Positions 10,077-22,970 are shown, counted from the stretch's first letter. The stretch: DNA of 64,000 nucleotides from Hanleya hanleyi (GCA_036873755.1 JAVTVY010019513.1:1-64000), one strand, 5' to 3'. The notes: generated by a model from the letters alone, not told the origin. Made by a program: numbers and translations.

Positions 10077-13000
10077 GTAAGTATTAGGGATATTGGAAGT
10101 TAAGAATCGAAACGCAAATTTCAATCAGTATGCCTGGTGTTGGAAACTGGGGTCTCCATAAAAGTGCGACGCCTTTATCATCTCTCCCGCACCGAAGCAT
10201 TTCCTCTGGTCCGAACGTCCGTCCTTTGCTCTAAGAACCAATTTAACTGCTCACAGAGTCATTCTACCATTGTGGTATATTTTGTTTCCTGCATGAGCCG
10301 GGAAAGCAACTTGACAGAATTCATGAATTGTTGCAGTACATTTACAATACCCGGTACATGTTAATAAATTTTTGGTAAGTTATAATAAAGACATTTACAT
10401 GGTTTATGTGCCTGTCCCCTTGAAATCAAACTGTATGGTTATTCAAATAAGGAAAACAAAAGTAACCCCAACATTTTGTCTTGATACAACTGAAATTCTG
10501 GTGACAGACACACTCAAATGGCAACTTGTATGAAGAGATGTTCATATACACACCCACTTTCTCGGGGTGTTTTGTTCCTCGCACAACTCCGAATTCTCAA
10601 CTGCTTACCTGGGAGAGAGATGGAATACCAAAGATTACATATCAGGGATTTTCAGTTAAATATACTTAAATGTATACCTGCTACTCAGCTAACCCATACC
10701 ATTCAGCATTTATCCTGACTGCCGACCCAATGAAGACTTCAAATACCGGAGATGATATATGTTAATATATGTTAACGAGCTTCCATACCAGTTAGAGCCA
10801 CTCAGGTTTTATCGCGAATCCACGAGGTGCAACGATCTATGTGCTTTGTTTGTGTTATGACTACAACCACATACCGGTACATATAGTAAATGTATATGAT
10901 CAGCCCTACCAATATTAATTGAAGGTCTCAGCTTTAACCTATATGATAAAATGTTGAGTACTTCCAGAGCGTGGTGTTTCGGATATTTGTCTCTCATTCA
11001 ACCATGTTTTGTCATTCTCCATTAGGAGATGTGAAGCTGGCTGTTGTCAACAAGGTCAAGTATACTCTCATTATAACCATGTGCATACCAGTCGTGAAGA
11101 GGTAGACCAGTTGTCCATGTTATAGATCTACTTGCTGAGCTTGAGAGGATTGTAACATACAATGCCTTCTGCAGTGGGTGTTAAAATAACCAATCAGCTG
11201 CCAGTACTTCAACGGTTCAACCAATCAGTCGGAGGATTCTGTGCCAATCAACGGGTGACCGGCGATTTGTTATAACCAATTAGATTATTGACGCCATGTA
11301 GCGACTGGGTCCTTCTACCTGGAGTTTCATCATTCAACTGACGGCTTGCGACAGTGTTAGATGTTTCCACAGATTACTACCATTTTGAGACGGAATGCAG
11401 ACAGCGGCTGACATCCTGAAATGAACATGCACAGTATTGAATATCTCTTTAAGTGAGATCCATGTTCCGACACCTGATTTGAGAAATAGTAAGAATATGC
11501 TATCAGGCCCGATTGTTGAGGTAGATGTTTTCGACGCATAATCCGATTCGCCTGACGACCATGCCGGGATCCTGCCAGTCTATTAAGTATACATGTATCA
11601 CTAAAATACAATGGCACTTGACAAGAACCATCAGCAAGAAAGAAGAGAAAAACAAGACGTGTGTGAATCAAAATTAATAAACAATTACACCGTGTACAGC
11701 ACGGACAAGAGTAACGAAGAAGAAGAGGAGTGTAAATCTAAAATAATATAAGATTTCACCCCGTGGGTAATCAGGGATTCCGCAAGAAAAAAAAATGTGG
11801 GTCCGCAAATACGAGGGAGCGAAGCGACCAAGTCTGAGGGAGCGTAGCGATCGAAGGGAGAGAGTCCGAGAGGGGGGTTTCCCCCCTCGCGGCGGCAGAA
11901 GATTTTTGATAATTGCCGTTTAAATTGATGGCCTGAGAGAGCGTCTAGAGATGGATTTTATAATAAAGATTAACAGCAGGAACGTCTGTTTAAAGTCTAT
12001 TTACACTCTTTGCTACGTATGTATTACCGCGATAACTTGAACTTGGAATCAGGAAATAGAAACTTTAGAACATTTATTTATTCACTGTAGATGTGTAAAA
12101 ATACTGTGGGACCGTCTTGAAGTGTGGCTGAAAACAGAAATCGGAATGGGAGGTGAGATAGGGGCAGACAAGAAAATCCTGGGCTATGACTATATACAAT
12201 GTAGCATTAATACACTGCTGTTACTAACAAAAAAATACATATACTCTTCAAAATTCAGAACCGGTACGTCAAAATTGAGTTGGAAGGCCCTGCAGAACAA
12301 CTTCTACCAAAACTACTGCATTGAAAAATATGCGGCAGCAATCGCTGGGACAGGTGAACAGTTTAAAAATAAATGGGGACTTTTTTCAAATTTTATTGAA
12401 ATTTATCAAACACAGTAATACAGCGGGAGAAATCCAGGATTTTCAAACAATACCAGAAAATCGCAATTAATTACATAATCACAAGAGGGAACGCAGGTGT
12501 GTATAATGGGATATACATCATGGCTATTACATGTGGGTGAAAGATACGGATTAAATATGTATATAGGATAAAGCACAATTTGTATATATGATGAAGCACA
12601 ATAACAAAAAAAAAGCAACTTGAACTTGGAAGCAGAAATCTTCCGGGACGATCGCTAACCGAGTCGATACACGGGCGTGGTGGAGAGCACCACATAAACA
12701 GATTTTGATAGTGAGAGCTGAAAAACATCATGGCAAACCAAATTATGCCCTCAGATGATCTAATAATATACCCGAATGGTGACAGTTGTTAACTTGACCT
12801 TCCAGAGCTTCTACTTTCATTTCCGTGGATGGACAGACTGTAGTCACAGAATGTTAGCTGAAAATGAAGTGCTATCATACCTCGGGGAAGCGGGAAATTT
12901 TCCACGTGCTTCAGAGAACCGTCAGGTCATTGTCCTAATTCCGGCAATTGCCGTCTTTTCAAATGTGAATTTCCACATGTGTTTTCATTGATATTCACGA

Positions 13001-16000
13001 AGGGAAGACTTGGAGGGATATAAAGTAACATAATTTTTAAACCTTTAGCTACCATTTTACTTCGTAACAAGCAGACCAAAAGGGGAATTTTTATTTCATT
13101 CAGTGGGGGGAATGGGTCCGTTGACGGACCCAAATAGACCCTAGCGGAATCCCTGGTAATACCGGCATATCTGCAAGAATATGAGAGTATATATCGTGAA
13201 TAGTTAACTGTATTCATGATTTAGGCTTGGCCCCTGATCAGAGATATGCCTGGGATATACATAAGGTATAGTCCCGAAATTATCCGAGACAACTGCTCTG
13301 AGGTACGTGTTAGTACATATACTGATGTTATAATAACTCCTATACTCAGGCAGGTGTAGGATCAGAACACCCCAAGAAAGTGGGTGTGTATATGAACATC
13401 TATATCTATATCTATCTATATTCATACAATTGGAAGTAATTTTTTGGTAATGTTGAAATTTCACACAGTATATAAACTAAATTAGGTATTTTTCCCCTTA
13501 TTTTAATTAATGAAATCGCCATTACCAGTGTTATTTTGGGGCTAAAGTGATGTTGATCTGCCAATGTTGTAATATGCAGGCTTGACATCATGATGTCAAA
13601 AAATAACCCACAAATCTCTCCTCTAATTTTTTGTGATTTATTGTAATCTACTAGAAGGATATACTGTTTGAAATTTCGTTGTTGTACAATAAATTGTCTC
13701 CGATATATCTCTGATGGACATACAGTAGGCCAATTTTAGCTGAGGGGTAAGAAAATCAGTGGACCCCAAATTGAGTGATGCAGTGTTGCCTATTAATATC
13801 TTAAGCCATCTGAATGTGTACAGGTTTGAATAATAAATGTATGTTAATCTCATTATTTTCAGATCTGTATATCCAGAAGTATAATGAGTGGAAAGAGAAG
13901 AAACTGGTGAGCACCAGGCAAAAACTGGACCCACGTTCATCTCCATGTAAAGTCCCCAGGAAGACATTAGCCACCAGTGACATACAGACTAATGGGAGTA
14001 AGCTCAGCATTCATGGCATTCATGCCAAAACTAAATGTTCAGGAGTTGGAAACAGGAAACAAGCAGATGTACACCAACCTGCAGCTGGATCTAAAGCAAA
14101 CCATGGCAGGAGACGAACATTTGAAATTCCCGAGGCCCTGAGAAATTCACCAATACACCTGCTTCCTCATGTTAGAGATAATGTGAAATCACACGAGTCT
14201 GGAAATGGAAGGGTCAGTGAGAAAACAAGGACTAGTCATACAGCTTCAGGTACAAGAACTCAAACTCCGTCCCATCCTGAAAATGTCAAAAGAAAAGGGC
14301 CTCAGTTTCTACTGCAGTCAAAAACACAGCCCACAAACAAAGTTGTACCCTATCAGAGACAAGGTGTTCTATCCACAAAGAAATCTGTACTCAATCAGAG
14401 ACAAGGTGCTCCATCCACAAGCAAATATGTACCCAATCAGAGACAAGGTGCTCTACCCACAAACAAGTCTGTACCCAATCAGAGACAAGGTCCTCTATTC
14501 ACAAGCAAGTCTGTACCCAATCAAAGGCAAGGTGCTCTATCCACATTTAAGTCTGTACCCAATCAGAGGCACAGAGCTCTGTCCACGAAAAAGCCTGTAC
14601 CCAATCAGAGACACAGCGCTCTGTCCACAAACAAGCCTGTACCCAATCAGAGACAAGGTGTTCTATCCACAAGCAAGTCTGTACCCAATCACAGACAAGA
14701 TGCTCCATCCACAAAAAAATCTGTACCCAATCAGAGACAAAGTGCTCAGTCCATAAAGATGCATGCTCGGCCTATGAAAATATCCCAGTCCGCACCCAGG
14801 CAGTGGCCAGGATTTATGTCCACAACCACCTCGACTCAGCGGAGACGGTCTGCCTCAAATTGTGAACAGCCTGCAGTGAAACAAATCAAACATGCTCGGA
14901 GAAGTTTAGCAGTATCTGTGCCACGAGGGGAAACAGGTGACAGTACATGTTTTACTTAAACATTTTTGCAATGTCTGTATTTGATTTCATAATTACTTTT
15001 AATTCATGTTACTATTTTAAATCAAAGCCTGTCATAGTTACTGATAGAAAATTACAAAGCTTGTGAATAATAGTGAAACTATTTTAGTGTCAAAATAATT
15101 ATTTTATTCATTAAATTATTCATTCTGGTGTGGCTGTTTGCTCCTGTCAATGTGTGCATCAGACAGCTGGGTTAATTATTCCAACGGACTGACTGAAGCA
15201 TACTTATATAGTCCATCAATGTTTACTGTGAACTGACTCTAATTTCAACAGAAGACTATATGGAGAGATTCAACCGATGGAAAGAGCAAAAACAAGAATT
15301 CAGCAAGGATGGAAATCATGGTTATCCACATCAAGCAAGAAAACAGTCTGTTGTGGACAAGGGTAGAATATTGATCAAAGAGACGTCCAAACCCAAGAGC
15401 AGACAAACTGGACGTAGGAGGACAGTAACAGGTTCAAATACTCATATTCTCAAGGCAGAGGCGAGCTGTTCAAAAGCTGAACCATACCCCCGCAGAAGGA
15501 CTATGGCTGGCTCCTCATGTGCTGACCATAGCAGCACTGTTGTTTCCTACATACCAAACACAACACAGCTTTGTCGTAAAAGGTACCAGAATTGTAAGAG
15601 TTGAATAAATATAGTTTAAGTGATAAATAGGCCTGTACATGCCTCATCCTGATGGTTCATCTTTTTTTCTGCATAAAGTTTAAATTATTTGATAGTTCCA
15701 TCTGTTTTATAAAAAAAACCCAAATTTTCTCAGCAATTATATGCAATATACAATCGTAATGGAAAGAAATTAAACCATGGCTGGACCATAGTCCTTGCTT
15801 AATGTCCATGTGACAGTCATCTATTTTATTATCCCTCTTTCTCATTCTCTCATTAACATTGATCAGCACTCAGTATCAGTAAGCTAATGGGATATTTCAA
15901 AGCTAAAACTGGACTTTCTCATGGTTGGTGTTATAGAGCACTGCCACTGAAGTCAAATGTGACCGGACTGCTGGGGGTGAAGAAAGCTAGACGATCATCC

Positions 16001-19000
16001 AATATTATGACGAGTCTACCGTCGAGAGAAAATAATCGACCGCCAGTATCTCGAACACAGGAATCTTTAAGGTACATGTTGATGAAGTACAGCTCTTCCT
16101 GGATTGATTTTTTTCATATAAATTGTCTTTTAATTTCAGAGCTGGTATTTCAAGTAATGGCATGACGGTTTTCTCATGGAACTGTCCCCTGTTCGGAATT
16201 TCCAGATCTTTTGTTAAGTTTTTTTTTCCTATCAAGTAAAATGTTACCGATCTCAAATCCTGTCATTTTCTATGAAATACCGAATGTATGTATTAGTTCT
16301 GTATGACAGCATGTGATTCACTTGGACATGCCCTTCCCCATCCCTCCCATGCCTTAATCCACCTCAGTATCCTAAGCTAAACATTGCCCTAGTCAATAAC
16401 CCTATATATTGTGGAGAATGCAGTAACCAATCCTGGAGATGAGTTTCCACACCACAGGGCGTGGGGTGCCACCTACATGTACCCTCCACATGAGGAAATG
16501 AGCAATGTGCACTTAAAGTTTTGCTAGTTTTGCAAGTTTATATCATATTCAAGATAATCTTCTAAATTATAGAATTTATACCTATGCTTTATGCTTTGTG
16601 TTTCAAAATTTTAATTTTAACAATTTCAATGTTAATAATATTATTGTGGTGCACACCACGAGTATGTCAGAACTTTTGACGTTATGATGGACCATGTCAC
16701 AAAGATACATTGTCAAATCTATTTCATTCTCTGCATTGCCACGACATACTGTAGACAGTGCAGGATACTCGAAACTTGACGTTGTTAATGTCATCTCTGA
16801 TGTCACAAAGGACTGAAAACTTTTCTCTCACTATAGAAAGCTGCTTATGAATCCTCGAAGACTGAATACAAGTGAAATATTATCTTGAATTTAACATAAA
16901 CTGACACCTGTATCACAGTTACACTGTAAGTATTGAAATACTCTTCAAAGCACTATTCAGAGTCACTATTGTGACAACTAGCAACATCCATACCAACTAA
17001 CTATGAGCAAGAAATTCAGAATTGATGATAACCTGTTTCATATGCTGAGAATTACTCTCACTCTCAGTCATCTAAACCCCATAATTTATATGGAATTGCC
17101 TATACCATGGAGCGTTTTATTGACGATGCTGTAGATAGTTGAAATGTAAATTATTTTTCAGGTGCCAGCTGGATGATTGGCTGAAGGCTAAGGGCAAAAC
17201 GCCATCACGTTTCCGTCATATGATGTGCTTTGGGGCTCACATGTCTGCAGCGCGAAAGTGCAGTCAGTCACTGACCAAGCCTGTGTTGTCAGTAGATGAT
17301 CTTTCACAACAGGTAAGATTCACATTCAGGTTATGAGATCAGATAGCTTTAACCTGATCAGGTATAAGCTTTACTTTCAGGTTATGAGCTCAGGTAAGCT
17401 TTACATTCAGGTTATGAGCTCAGGTGAGCTCCACATTCAGGTTATGAGCTCAGGTAAGCTTCACATTCAGGTTATGAACTCAGGTGAGCTTCACATTCAG
17501 GTTATGAGCTCCTGAAGGTGAGCTTTATATTCAACTTGTTACACAGGCTAAATGACCATACAGCTACTCAACATAATATTTATTTTCCAGCAAAAAGCCA
17601 TGGAGCTGGAATCTGTTCAAGCTAATCTGATGGATCAATTTGACAAAGCAGCCGAAGAAGAGGAGCTTAAACGTCAGGAAGTGGAACGGAAACTGGATAA
17701 AATGTTGGAGGAATGTATGACCCTTTTTGAGGCTGTAAGTTATCATATTCAATGCACCCATTGTTATGGGGCACTTTCAATAGCAAAGTCTCAGAACTGT
17801 CGCTGTAGGAGTAATTAGGCCTTGCTTACTACTAGGTGCTCCAGTTAGGGGGACAAACGTGCGACTCCTTTAACAAAGTTATATGAAAAGAGATAGATGT
17901 CATAAAAACTGCAATAAATTGAGCAGACAATAATTTCAACAAAATCCAAATTGGGCTTGGCAACATGACAAACCACCCATATCAGTATAATATGTTGCAT
18001 TTGGACATATTCATGTGGAAGGCGACATATATTGCACAACATTAGAATACAACATTGCTGCAGGAGTGATACATTTTATCCTGCGCGAGTCAAATGCCCA
18101 CTCTCATCTAGGGGCAAATACTAATACTATGACAGTTTGGAAACTTCCATATTGGAGCAACAGTGACTTTGCTAGGGCAAAAGTAATGGAAGCTTTATGG
18201 CCAGAGGTTTTGCCGCAGCAACGGTGGTAATTCAAAATACCATAGCCTCTGTTTGAATACAGTTACTGTGGTTCTGTGAGAGTTTTTTTCCCCGAGATGT
18301 AATCTGCTTCCGGTGAAGGTAGACTGACTTTGACAAGATTGAGTTTTACTGAATTTTCTTCGTGATCATGTTCATTATTGTATGGAGGTAGTACCCATAT
18401 GGCTAGGCATATAACTGGCAAAACGTCTGCTTTTGGTTTCTGTATCTTTGCAATCTTATGAATGACCAGTTTCTAAGATTATCCTGTTATAATAATATTT
18501 ATATAGGGCTGTCCTGTGACCAGTCTTTTACCCTGGCTTGACAGTATGCAGGAAAACATCCCTGGGGCCATCGAGTCAGCCAAATTTTGGATCTGTAAAG
18601 CCAGAATCGTGAAGGCTACGAGAAATACAAATCAAGTCCTGGAAGTGTTTGAACAGGCTGTAAGACACAGTGCTAAGGTTGGTAATTCATGTATCATGAT
18701 TTATGTTCACCCCCTCCTTCGTTAGTCTATTGTATTGGACATGCTCGATATTGGGCCAATGTCTGGGTGATCTAGAGTCCAGTTAAAGTTTGTGATAAGA
18801 ATTGTGTATTTGCTGTGGAAGTGTCAATGCTAGGTTCAGTTTAATATATTCAAAGATGGGGCGAAAAGCAGAACGTGGAGAACTGGTTAGTTAAATATGT
18901 CGAGGTGCATTTACCGAGGGACAGATTTCTGAGGGAAACCCTTTCAGCTCATCAATAGTGACTCAATGAGAAATCTCGACTTAAAGGTGGAATGCAAAGG

Positions 19001-21816
19001 TTTTAGATTCTACTTTTCCTGGGGCTATGTAGACCTGTTGGTTCAATTGAACCAGTTATAATACTGAGGAATAACTTGAGCCAAAGTGCTTCCGTTGACA
19101 GGGTGAAATGCAAAAGAACTATAAAACATGGGTTAATAGTTTTGAAATAATGAACTTTTCTCATTGGGTAATTCCCTTTTGTAAATCAATCACATCGGAA
19201 ATTGATCGTCCACAAATTTTTGATAAAACACGATCGAAAGTTGTCTTAATTCAATCACCCCCAATTTTCAGTAGATCGCATTTATAATTGTCACCTTTCA
19301 TCCAAAATGATGTGGGTCAAAAGACCAATCACTGCCACTGTCTGTAATACCTTGACATTCCTAGGCAAAATTTAACCAGGAGTAACTATTCCACTCAACA
19401 TCACTTAATTAAAGGTGAATTGCGAAGGAACTGTACTGTCATTTAACGTTAGAGAGATAGGATAAATGGGTGGTTGGGGTCTGAAAAAGTTGTCTTTCCC
19501 TCACGCCATGTATGCTTACAATTCTCCTGGACTGTTTAAATGTTTATTTCGCCATGTTTTTGTACACTATTGACTATGACATTTATTATTTTATACACAT
19601 TTCTTTTGGAAGGCTTATAAGTGATTGAGTTACCCTCAATATATAAATATTTATTTTTTTATATACCGTTTTTTGGACAGCCCGGAGAACCTGACAACTG
19701 AAAATCACACTGATTATCTCCCTTGGATTGTCATGTCAGTTGTCACATGTTCATGCTGTGCTGTGCCTAGTTAGGCAGTATGCTATGTCATCCATCCATC
19801 AGCGCTATCATTAAAGCACAATGATGTTCATGAACAGTGCCAAATCAGGGGGCGACAAGTGCAGTGGGTTCTCATACTGTCGCTGATTGCATATTCTGAC
19901 AGTATTTTCTTTTCGCAAATACCTTGCAAAGCATTCCCCAAACTTGAAACTAACTTTCCATATTAGTTTCTTCCACTGATACTGTAAAATGAAAACAAAA
20001 AAAGCTTTTGCACTTCACCTTTGAATGACCCCCACCAAGGAACAACATGATTGAACATAAAGAGTTATCTACCTTATTATGACTGAAAAATGATAACAGT
20101 TTTCTCCCCTGATGTGACTTGAAATATCCATCATAATATGGGTATATTTCTAGAACATAATTTTGGAGTCCAACATGGGTAAAATGTGTACTAGCATTGA
20201 GTATAGGGTTCAGTGCATCTGAATGCACTTACTGCGAATGTTCTACTGATAAATACAAATACTGAAAGCACAGTCTTTATATTTGTAACAGCCGGCTGAT
20301 GCTTTGGCAAAGACCCTGACAGAGATGGTAAGAGAGATGACGGAAATCAAACATGTTGAAGACAAAGTTGATGAAAGGTCATGCCATACTCCTAGGAAGA
20401 CACATGTTCAGCTGGAAAATGTGTTTCACTCTTCCGCTATCAAATTCTGTGTGAAGGACAGGACACCATTATTGAAAAGGTAAGAACAGATGAAAAAGGC
20501 GATTTCTGAGAAAATACCAGTTAGCTTCTTTGAGACAAATGAAGTGGATACCTCAATCAGAAATGGGAAAAAATTGTCAGCAAACTCACAGCTTGCATTT
20601 GACATCAGCGTAAATGTAAATATTGAATTAAGGAATGGAACACAATTGTTTATTATATTTAGTATGGAATACTTTCAATGTCTTGCCAATTTCTTCATTA
20701 CTGTTGAAGAACTTTTATCACTACATTCAAATGCGTACATAAATTACTTGAATATGTGAAATCCATGTTACTTTCCCGAGGGAGAACTCGTCTGAACATG
20801 ATAATTTTGATATATATGGGAATAATCCATTACATGAAAATGTCGGAGACCAAATGTTTTTATTTCAACCTAACCAACTGTAGGGTGCCGCCATTAAATT
20901 ATGTTAATGTTGCGTGGAAGCAACTGTAGTATTTTGATGAAGACCGTCCATGTGATGCTGCATCTGAATGTACAGCCACTCTTCGCAAAGTAAACAGTTC
21001 CCAAATTATCGCATTGAATGGATTAATTTCCATGGAACACCATATTCCACAAAGCATTTATATAGTGCAAATTCCTGAAGAAAAATAACGTTGAGGAGAT
21101 TTCTCCTTTTAATACTCTACAGTTTATAGGTTCTATATTCAGGTCCCACATCAGGTGTTGACATAATCACACTGAAATATCTTTGTTCCATGAATTTCCC
21201 CAGTTTTCAATAAGTGCTGAAGTGATGTCACACAAGGCGTCCATGTGGCTGGTGAAATCAGAAAGTCTATCTCATCACAACATTATTGTTTCCTTATAGT
21301 GGCGTTCTGAATGTGATGGCATGGCACAGTTATGCTGAGGTGAACACATTGCAACCTGGACAATTCCCTCATTTTGAGCCACCTTAACCAGTGCAGCCTG
21401 AATCTGTCGAGTATAACTAGTACAAACGCCATAAAATCTGCTTTTTTTCTTTCCTCCCCCCACTCCCATACGCAAAATTTAACCTAGAGCACATCGTTGT
21501 GTACAAAATACTTGAATGCCCCCATAATGATTGTAACATCATATATTTGTGCTTGTTTAGGTTACGAGGGACGTGTGGCAGTGAAGGATCATCCCCATGT
21601 GTTGTGACCCCAGTCCGAAGATCAACAAGGCGGAGTTTAGCCACGATCCATGAATCCTTGCAAGAAAAAGATCACCTCTATGACTCGTTCAGCGACATAC
21701 CCACTGATGATAAAGAATCCAGTCTGTACCAACATAACCTAGCGCTGGAGAATGTGCTCTCTCTCGATGACATTCAACAATATCACAGCCCAGGGCTTTT
21801 GTTGGGCTTAGACTAA
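10046..21816 (+). CDS. CKAP2: Cytoskeleton-associated protein 2-like (CKAP2/CKAP2L family)
   Basis: Nine coding exons join without a phase error: 10046-10076, 13863-14936, 15252-15582, 15937-16071, 17162-17312, 17591-17734, 18507-18677, 20292-20479 and 21561-21816, giving 826 residues. The C-terminal third matches vertebrate CKAP2: a DDWLKAKGKTP segment (about 527), KLDKMLEECMTLFEAGCP (about 610), the IPGAIESAKFWICKARI block (about 637), DRTPLLKR (about 738) and TPVRRSTRR (about 758). Family members bind microtubules and centrosomes and are needed for spindle function in mitosis. The N-terminal half is basic and of low complexity, with ten 14-residue VPNQRQGALSTNK-like repeats (about 170-310). 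YNEWKEKK (exon 2) and FNRWKEQK (exon 3) look like duplicated modules. The first exon is inferred from its gtaagtat donor and matching phase. AATAAA follows at 21864. Confidence 0.88.
11772..13155. mobile_element. 1.38-kb DNA transposon with CAGGGATTCCGC ends and GTAAT TSD
   Basis: The inverted ends are CAGGGATTCCGC (11772-11783) and its complement (13144-13155), and the flanks are the 5-bp direct repeat GTAAT (11767-11771, 13156-13160). It lies in CKAP2-like intron 1. No transposase is seen; it carries a LINE fragment (12020-12418) and a G/C-rich hairpin stretch near 11866-11890. The 5-bp target suggests the hAT5 group (inference). Confidence 0.7.
12020..12418 (+). pseudogene. LINE ORF2 C-terminal fragment (zf-RVT-like region)
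   Basis: The frame reads LETLEHLFIHCRCVKILWDR and goes on through LLLLTKKYIYSSKF and an EKYAAAIAGTGEQFKNKW segment to a stop at 12418. This is the pattern after the reverse transcriptase in L1/Tx1-type non-LTR elements: a Cys/His knuckle, then the KxYIY block. The 5' part is missing. It is nested within the transposon at 11772-13155. Confidence 0.7.
13863..14936 (+). CDS. CKAP2: CKAP2-like exon 2 with 14-residue repeats
   Basis: Acceptor attattttcag, donor after ACAG (gtgaca). It holds the YNEWKEKK module and a basic Ser/Thr/Lys-rich region. Ten tandem 42-bp units (about 14342-14761) encode VPNQRQGALSTNK-like repeats. The same units are also open in the +2 frame, a by-product of the repeat. 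Confidence 0.9.
15252..15582 (+). CDS. CKAP2: CKAP2-like exon 3
   Basis: Acceptor tttcaacag, donor AAAAG/gtacca. It begins EDYMERFNRWKEQKQEF, clearly similar to the start of exon 2, and enters in the same phase. This suggests an internal exon duplication. The rest is basic and low in complexity. Confidence 0.85.
15937..16071 (+). CDS. CKAP2: CKAP2-like exon 4
   Basis: Acceptor ggtgttatag, donor TTTAAG/gtacat. It encodes a basic linker containing KKARRSSNIMTSLPSRENN. Phase 2 at both ends agrees with exons 3 and 5. Confidence 0.8.
17162..17312 (+). CDS. CKAP2: CKAP2-like exon 5 (DDWLKAKGKTP motif)
   Basis: Acceptor ttatttttcag, donor CAACAG/gtaaga. It encodes RCQLDDWLKAKGKTPSRF, the start of the family's conserved C-terminal domain. 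The following intron begins with an array of donor-like repeats (17313-17525). Confidence 0.9.
17313..17525 (+). repeat. ~30-bp minisatellite of donor-like units in intron
   Basis: About six units with TTCAGGTTATGAGCTCAG followed by GTAAGCT or GTGAGCT. Each unit recreates a CAG/GTRAG splice donor. The array starts at the real donor of exon 5 and seems to derive from it. Confidence 0.75.
17591..17734 (+). CDS. CKAP2: CKAP2-like exon 6
   Basis: Acceptor tattttccag, donor GAGGCT/gtaagt, phase 0 at both ends. It encodes a charged helix (EEEELKRQEVERKLDKMLEE) that leads into the conserved CMTLFEA segment. Confidence 0.9.
18507..18677 (+). CDS. CKAP2: CKAP2-like exon 7 (KFWICKARI core)
   Basis: Acceptor tttatatag, donor GCTAAG/gttggt, phase 0. 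It encodes GCPVTSLLPWLDSMQENIPG and SAKFWICKARI, the most recognisable CKAP2 signature, ending VFEQAVRHSAK. Confidence 0.92.
19413..20020. mobile_element. TTAA-targeting MITE in CKAP2-like intron 7
   Basis: The ends AGGTGAATTGCGAAGG and GCACTTCACCT are inverted. The left flank is TTAA and the right TTGA. The ends match the element at 47897-48385. TTAA targets are typical of Kolobok and piggyBac elements (inference). A related end also appears near 18983. Confidence 0.5.
20292..20479 (+). CDS. CKAP2: CKAP2-like exon 8
   Basis: Acceptor tttgtaacag, donor AAAAG/gtaaga. It begins PADALAKTLTEMVREM, continuing the helical core, and ends SAIKFCVKDRTPLLKR, which corresponds to the IKYNV-STTPYL region of vertebrate CKAP2. 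It ends in phase 2, compatible with both exon 9 and the candidate exon at 23019. Confidence 0.88.
21561..21816 (+). CDS. CKAP2: CKAP2-like exon 9 (stop codon)
   Basis: Acceptor gcttgtttag. It encodes the conserved VVTPVRRSTRRSLATIHESL segment and an acidic tail ending at TAA 21814-21816. A polyadenylation signal AATAAA is at 21864-21869. Confidence 0.9.
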
Positions 21817-21863
21817 ATTTTCATTCTCACTTGTTCACCTCATAATTATAATGTTGATGAATT

Positions 21864-21869
21864 AATAAA
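21864..21869 (+). terminator. Polyadenylation signal of CKAP2-like gene
   Basis: Canonical AATAAA, 48 bp after the stop codon on the coding strand. Confidence 0.65.
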
Positions 21870-22970
21870 TTGCATCCTACAAAAGGAATGATACACATGA
21901 TTTGTTTTTTGATACAAACAGGGTTTCATCTAAAAACTGTGAGTTAGTGTTTACATGTACATGTATATGAATTATGACTCTGCATCAACTTCATGGAGAA
22001 GGGGATGTTAAAAAGCAATACTCCAGTGTGCAAGTTAACCCAAATTCAGTGAAATATGTTAATGTTTTAGCCTTGTAATATGTTCAACATTATTCATGTC
22101 TTATTCATGTATTTTCATTTCCATTTCTTAAAATGGATATGCCAATATACTGTTTTGCATACTGTACATAATATTTTTACATCTTATGGCTAAATTTATC
22201 ATTAGTGCAGAACCTATTTTGAATCTTCTAATGTGCCATCATAAAGGAAGAGTTTTACACATTATGTTGATGGAAGGGCATTTCCTTATAATGTGTACTG
22301 TTAGTTACGTAAATTAAATGTATACCGATTGGTAGCAGATAGATTGAGCTTACTGGTTATTGTATTTATTACATTTAGCATATATAATCATAATACTCCA
22401 ATGAAATATAAATATTCATTTATTCTAAATTTTAATTGAGTAGATCTGCTGTCGCTTACATTGTGAATAGGCATCTTTGTTTCTTATTTGTTAGGATATA
22501 TGTATAGCTTACATATTACCACCTTGGACAAAATGCAGATTTTTGACTTGGACAGCAATGCATGAACGCAAGAACAAGAAACATGAGCACAGGAGTTATC
22601 TCTCTTGTTATGACTGAAGAAGTTTACAAGTTATCTCCCCTGATGTGAGTGTGACTTTAAAATACTGATCTATCATATCAGTGTGCTTGTTTACTATATC
22701 TAAAGAATGCAATTAAATAGTTAGAACACAATCTTCAATGTGGTATACTTTATGAATTTGTCCTGAACCTATAATAGAGATCACAAACCTGTACATTAAA
22801 ATAGTTGAGAATTTCTATGGCCGAAGCAACTTGCAAATGAACTATACGTTTTTTGATTGTATGCATTATTTTGTTTAGGATTAACAGATGAGGATTCTCA
22901 GAACTTCCTTAACAGATAACACATGAAAGTTGCAATAGGTGTCATAGAGCAGCCATTTTAAGTTAATACA
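21870..22970. other. Intergenic AT-rich stretch
   Basis: No gene or clear repeat is seen. It ends in a run of about 16 G at 22973-22988, just before a candidate exon. Confidence 0.4.

Larger units (their letters stand above)
10538..13399. repeat. Inverted pair of ~34-bp repeats in CKAP2-like intron 1
   Basis: 10538-10571 and, inverted, 13367-13399 share ATGTTCATATACACACCCAC followed by TTTCT and GGGGTGTT. They could be the ends of a 2.9-kb element around the 11772-13155 transposon, or two copies of a dispersed repeat. The sequence immediately beyond does not match. Only the 10538-10571 and 13367-13399 arms are the repeat. Confidence 0.5.

Noticed and set aside
14205..14756. 183-codon frame in exon 2, +2 relative to CKAP2
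   Set aside because: It is a shadow of the 42-bp coding repeat. The other frame has splice support and a conserved C-terminus.
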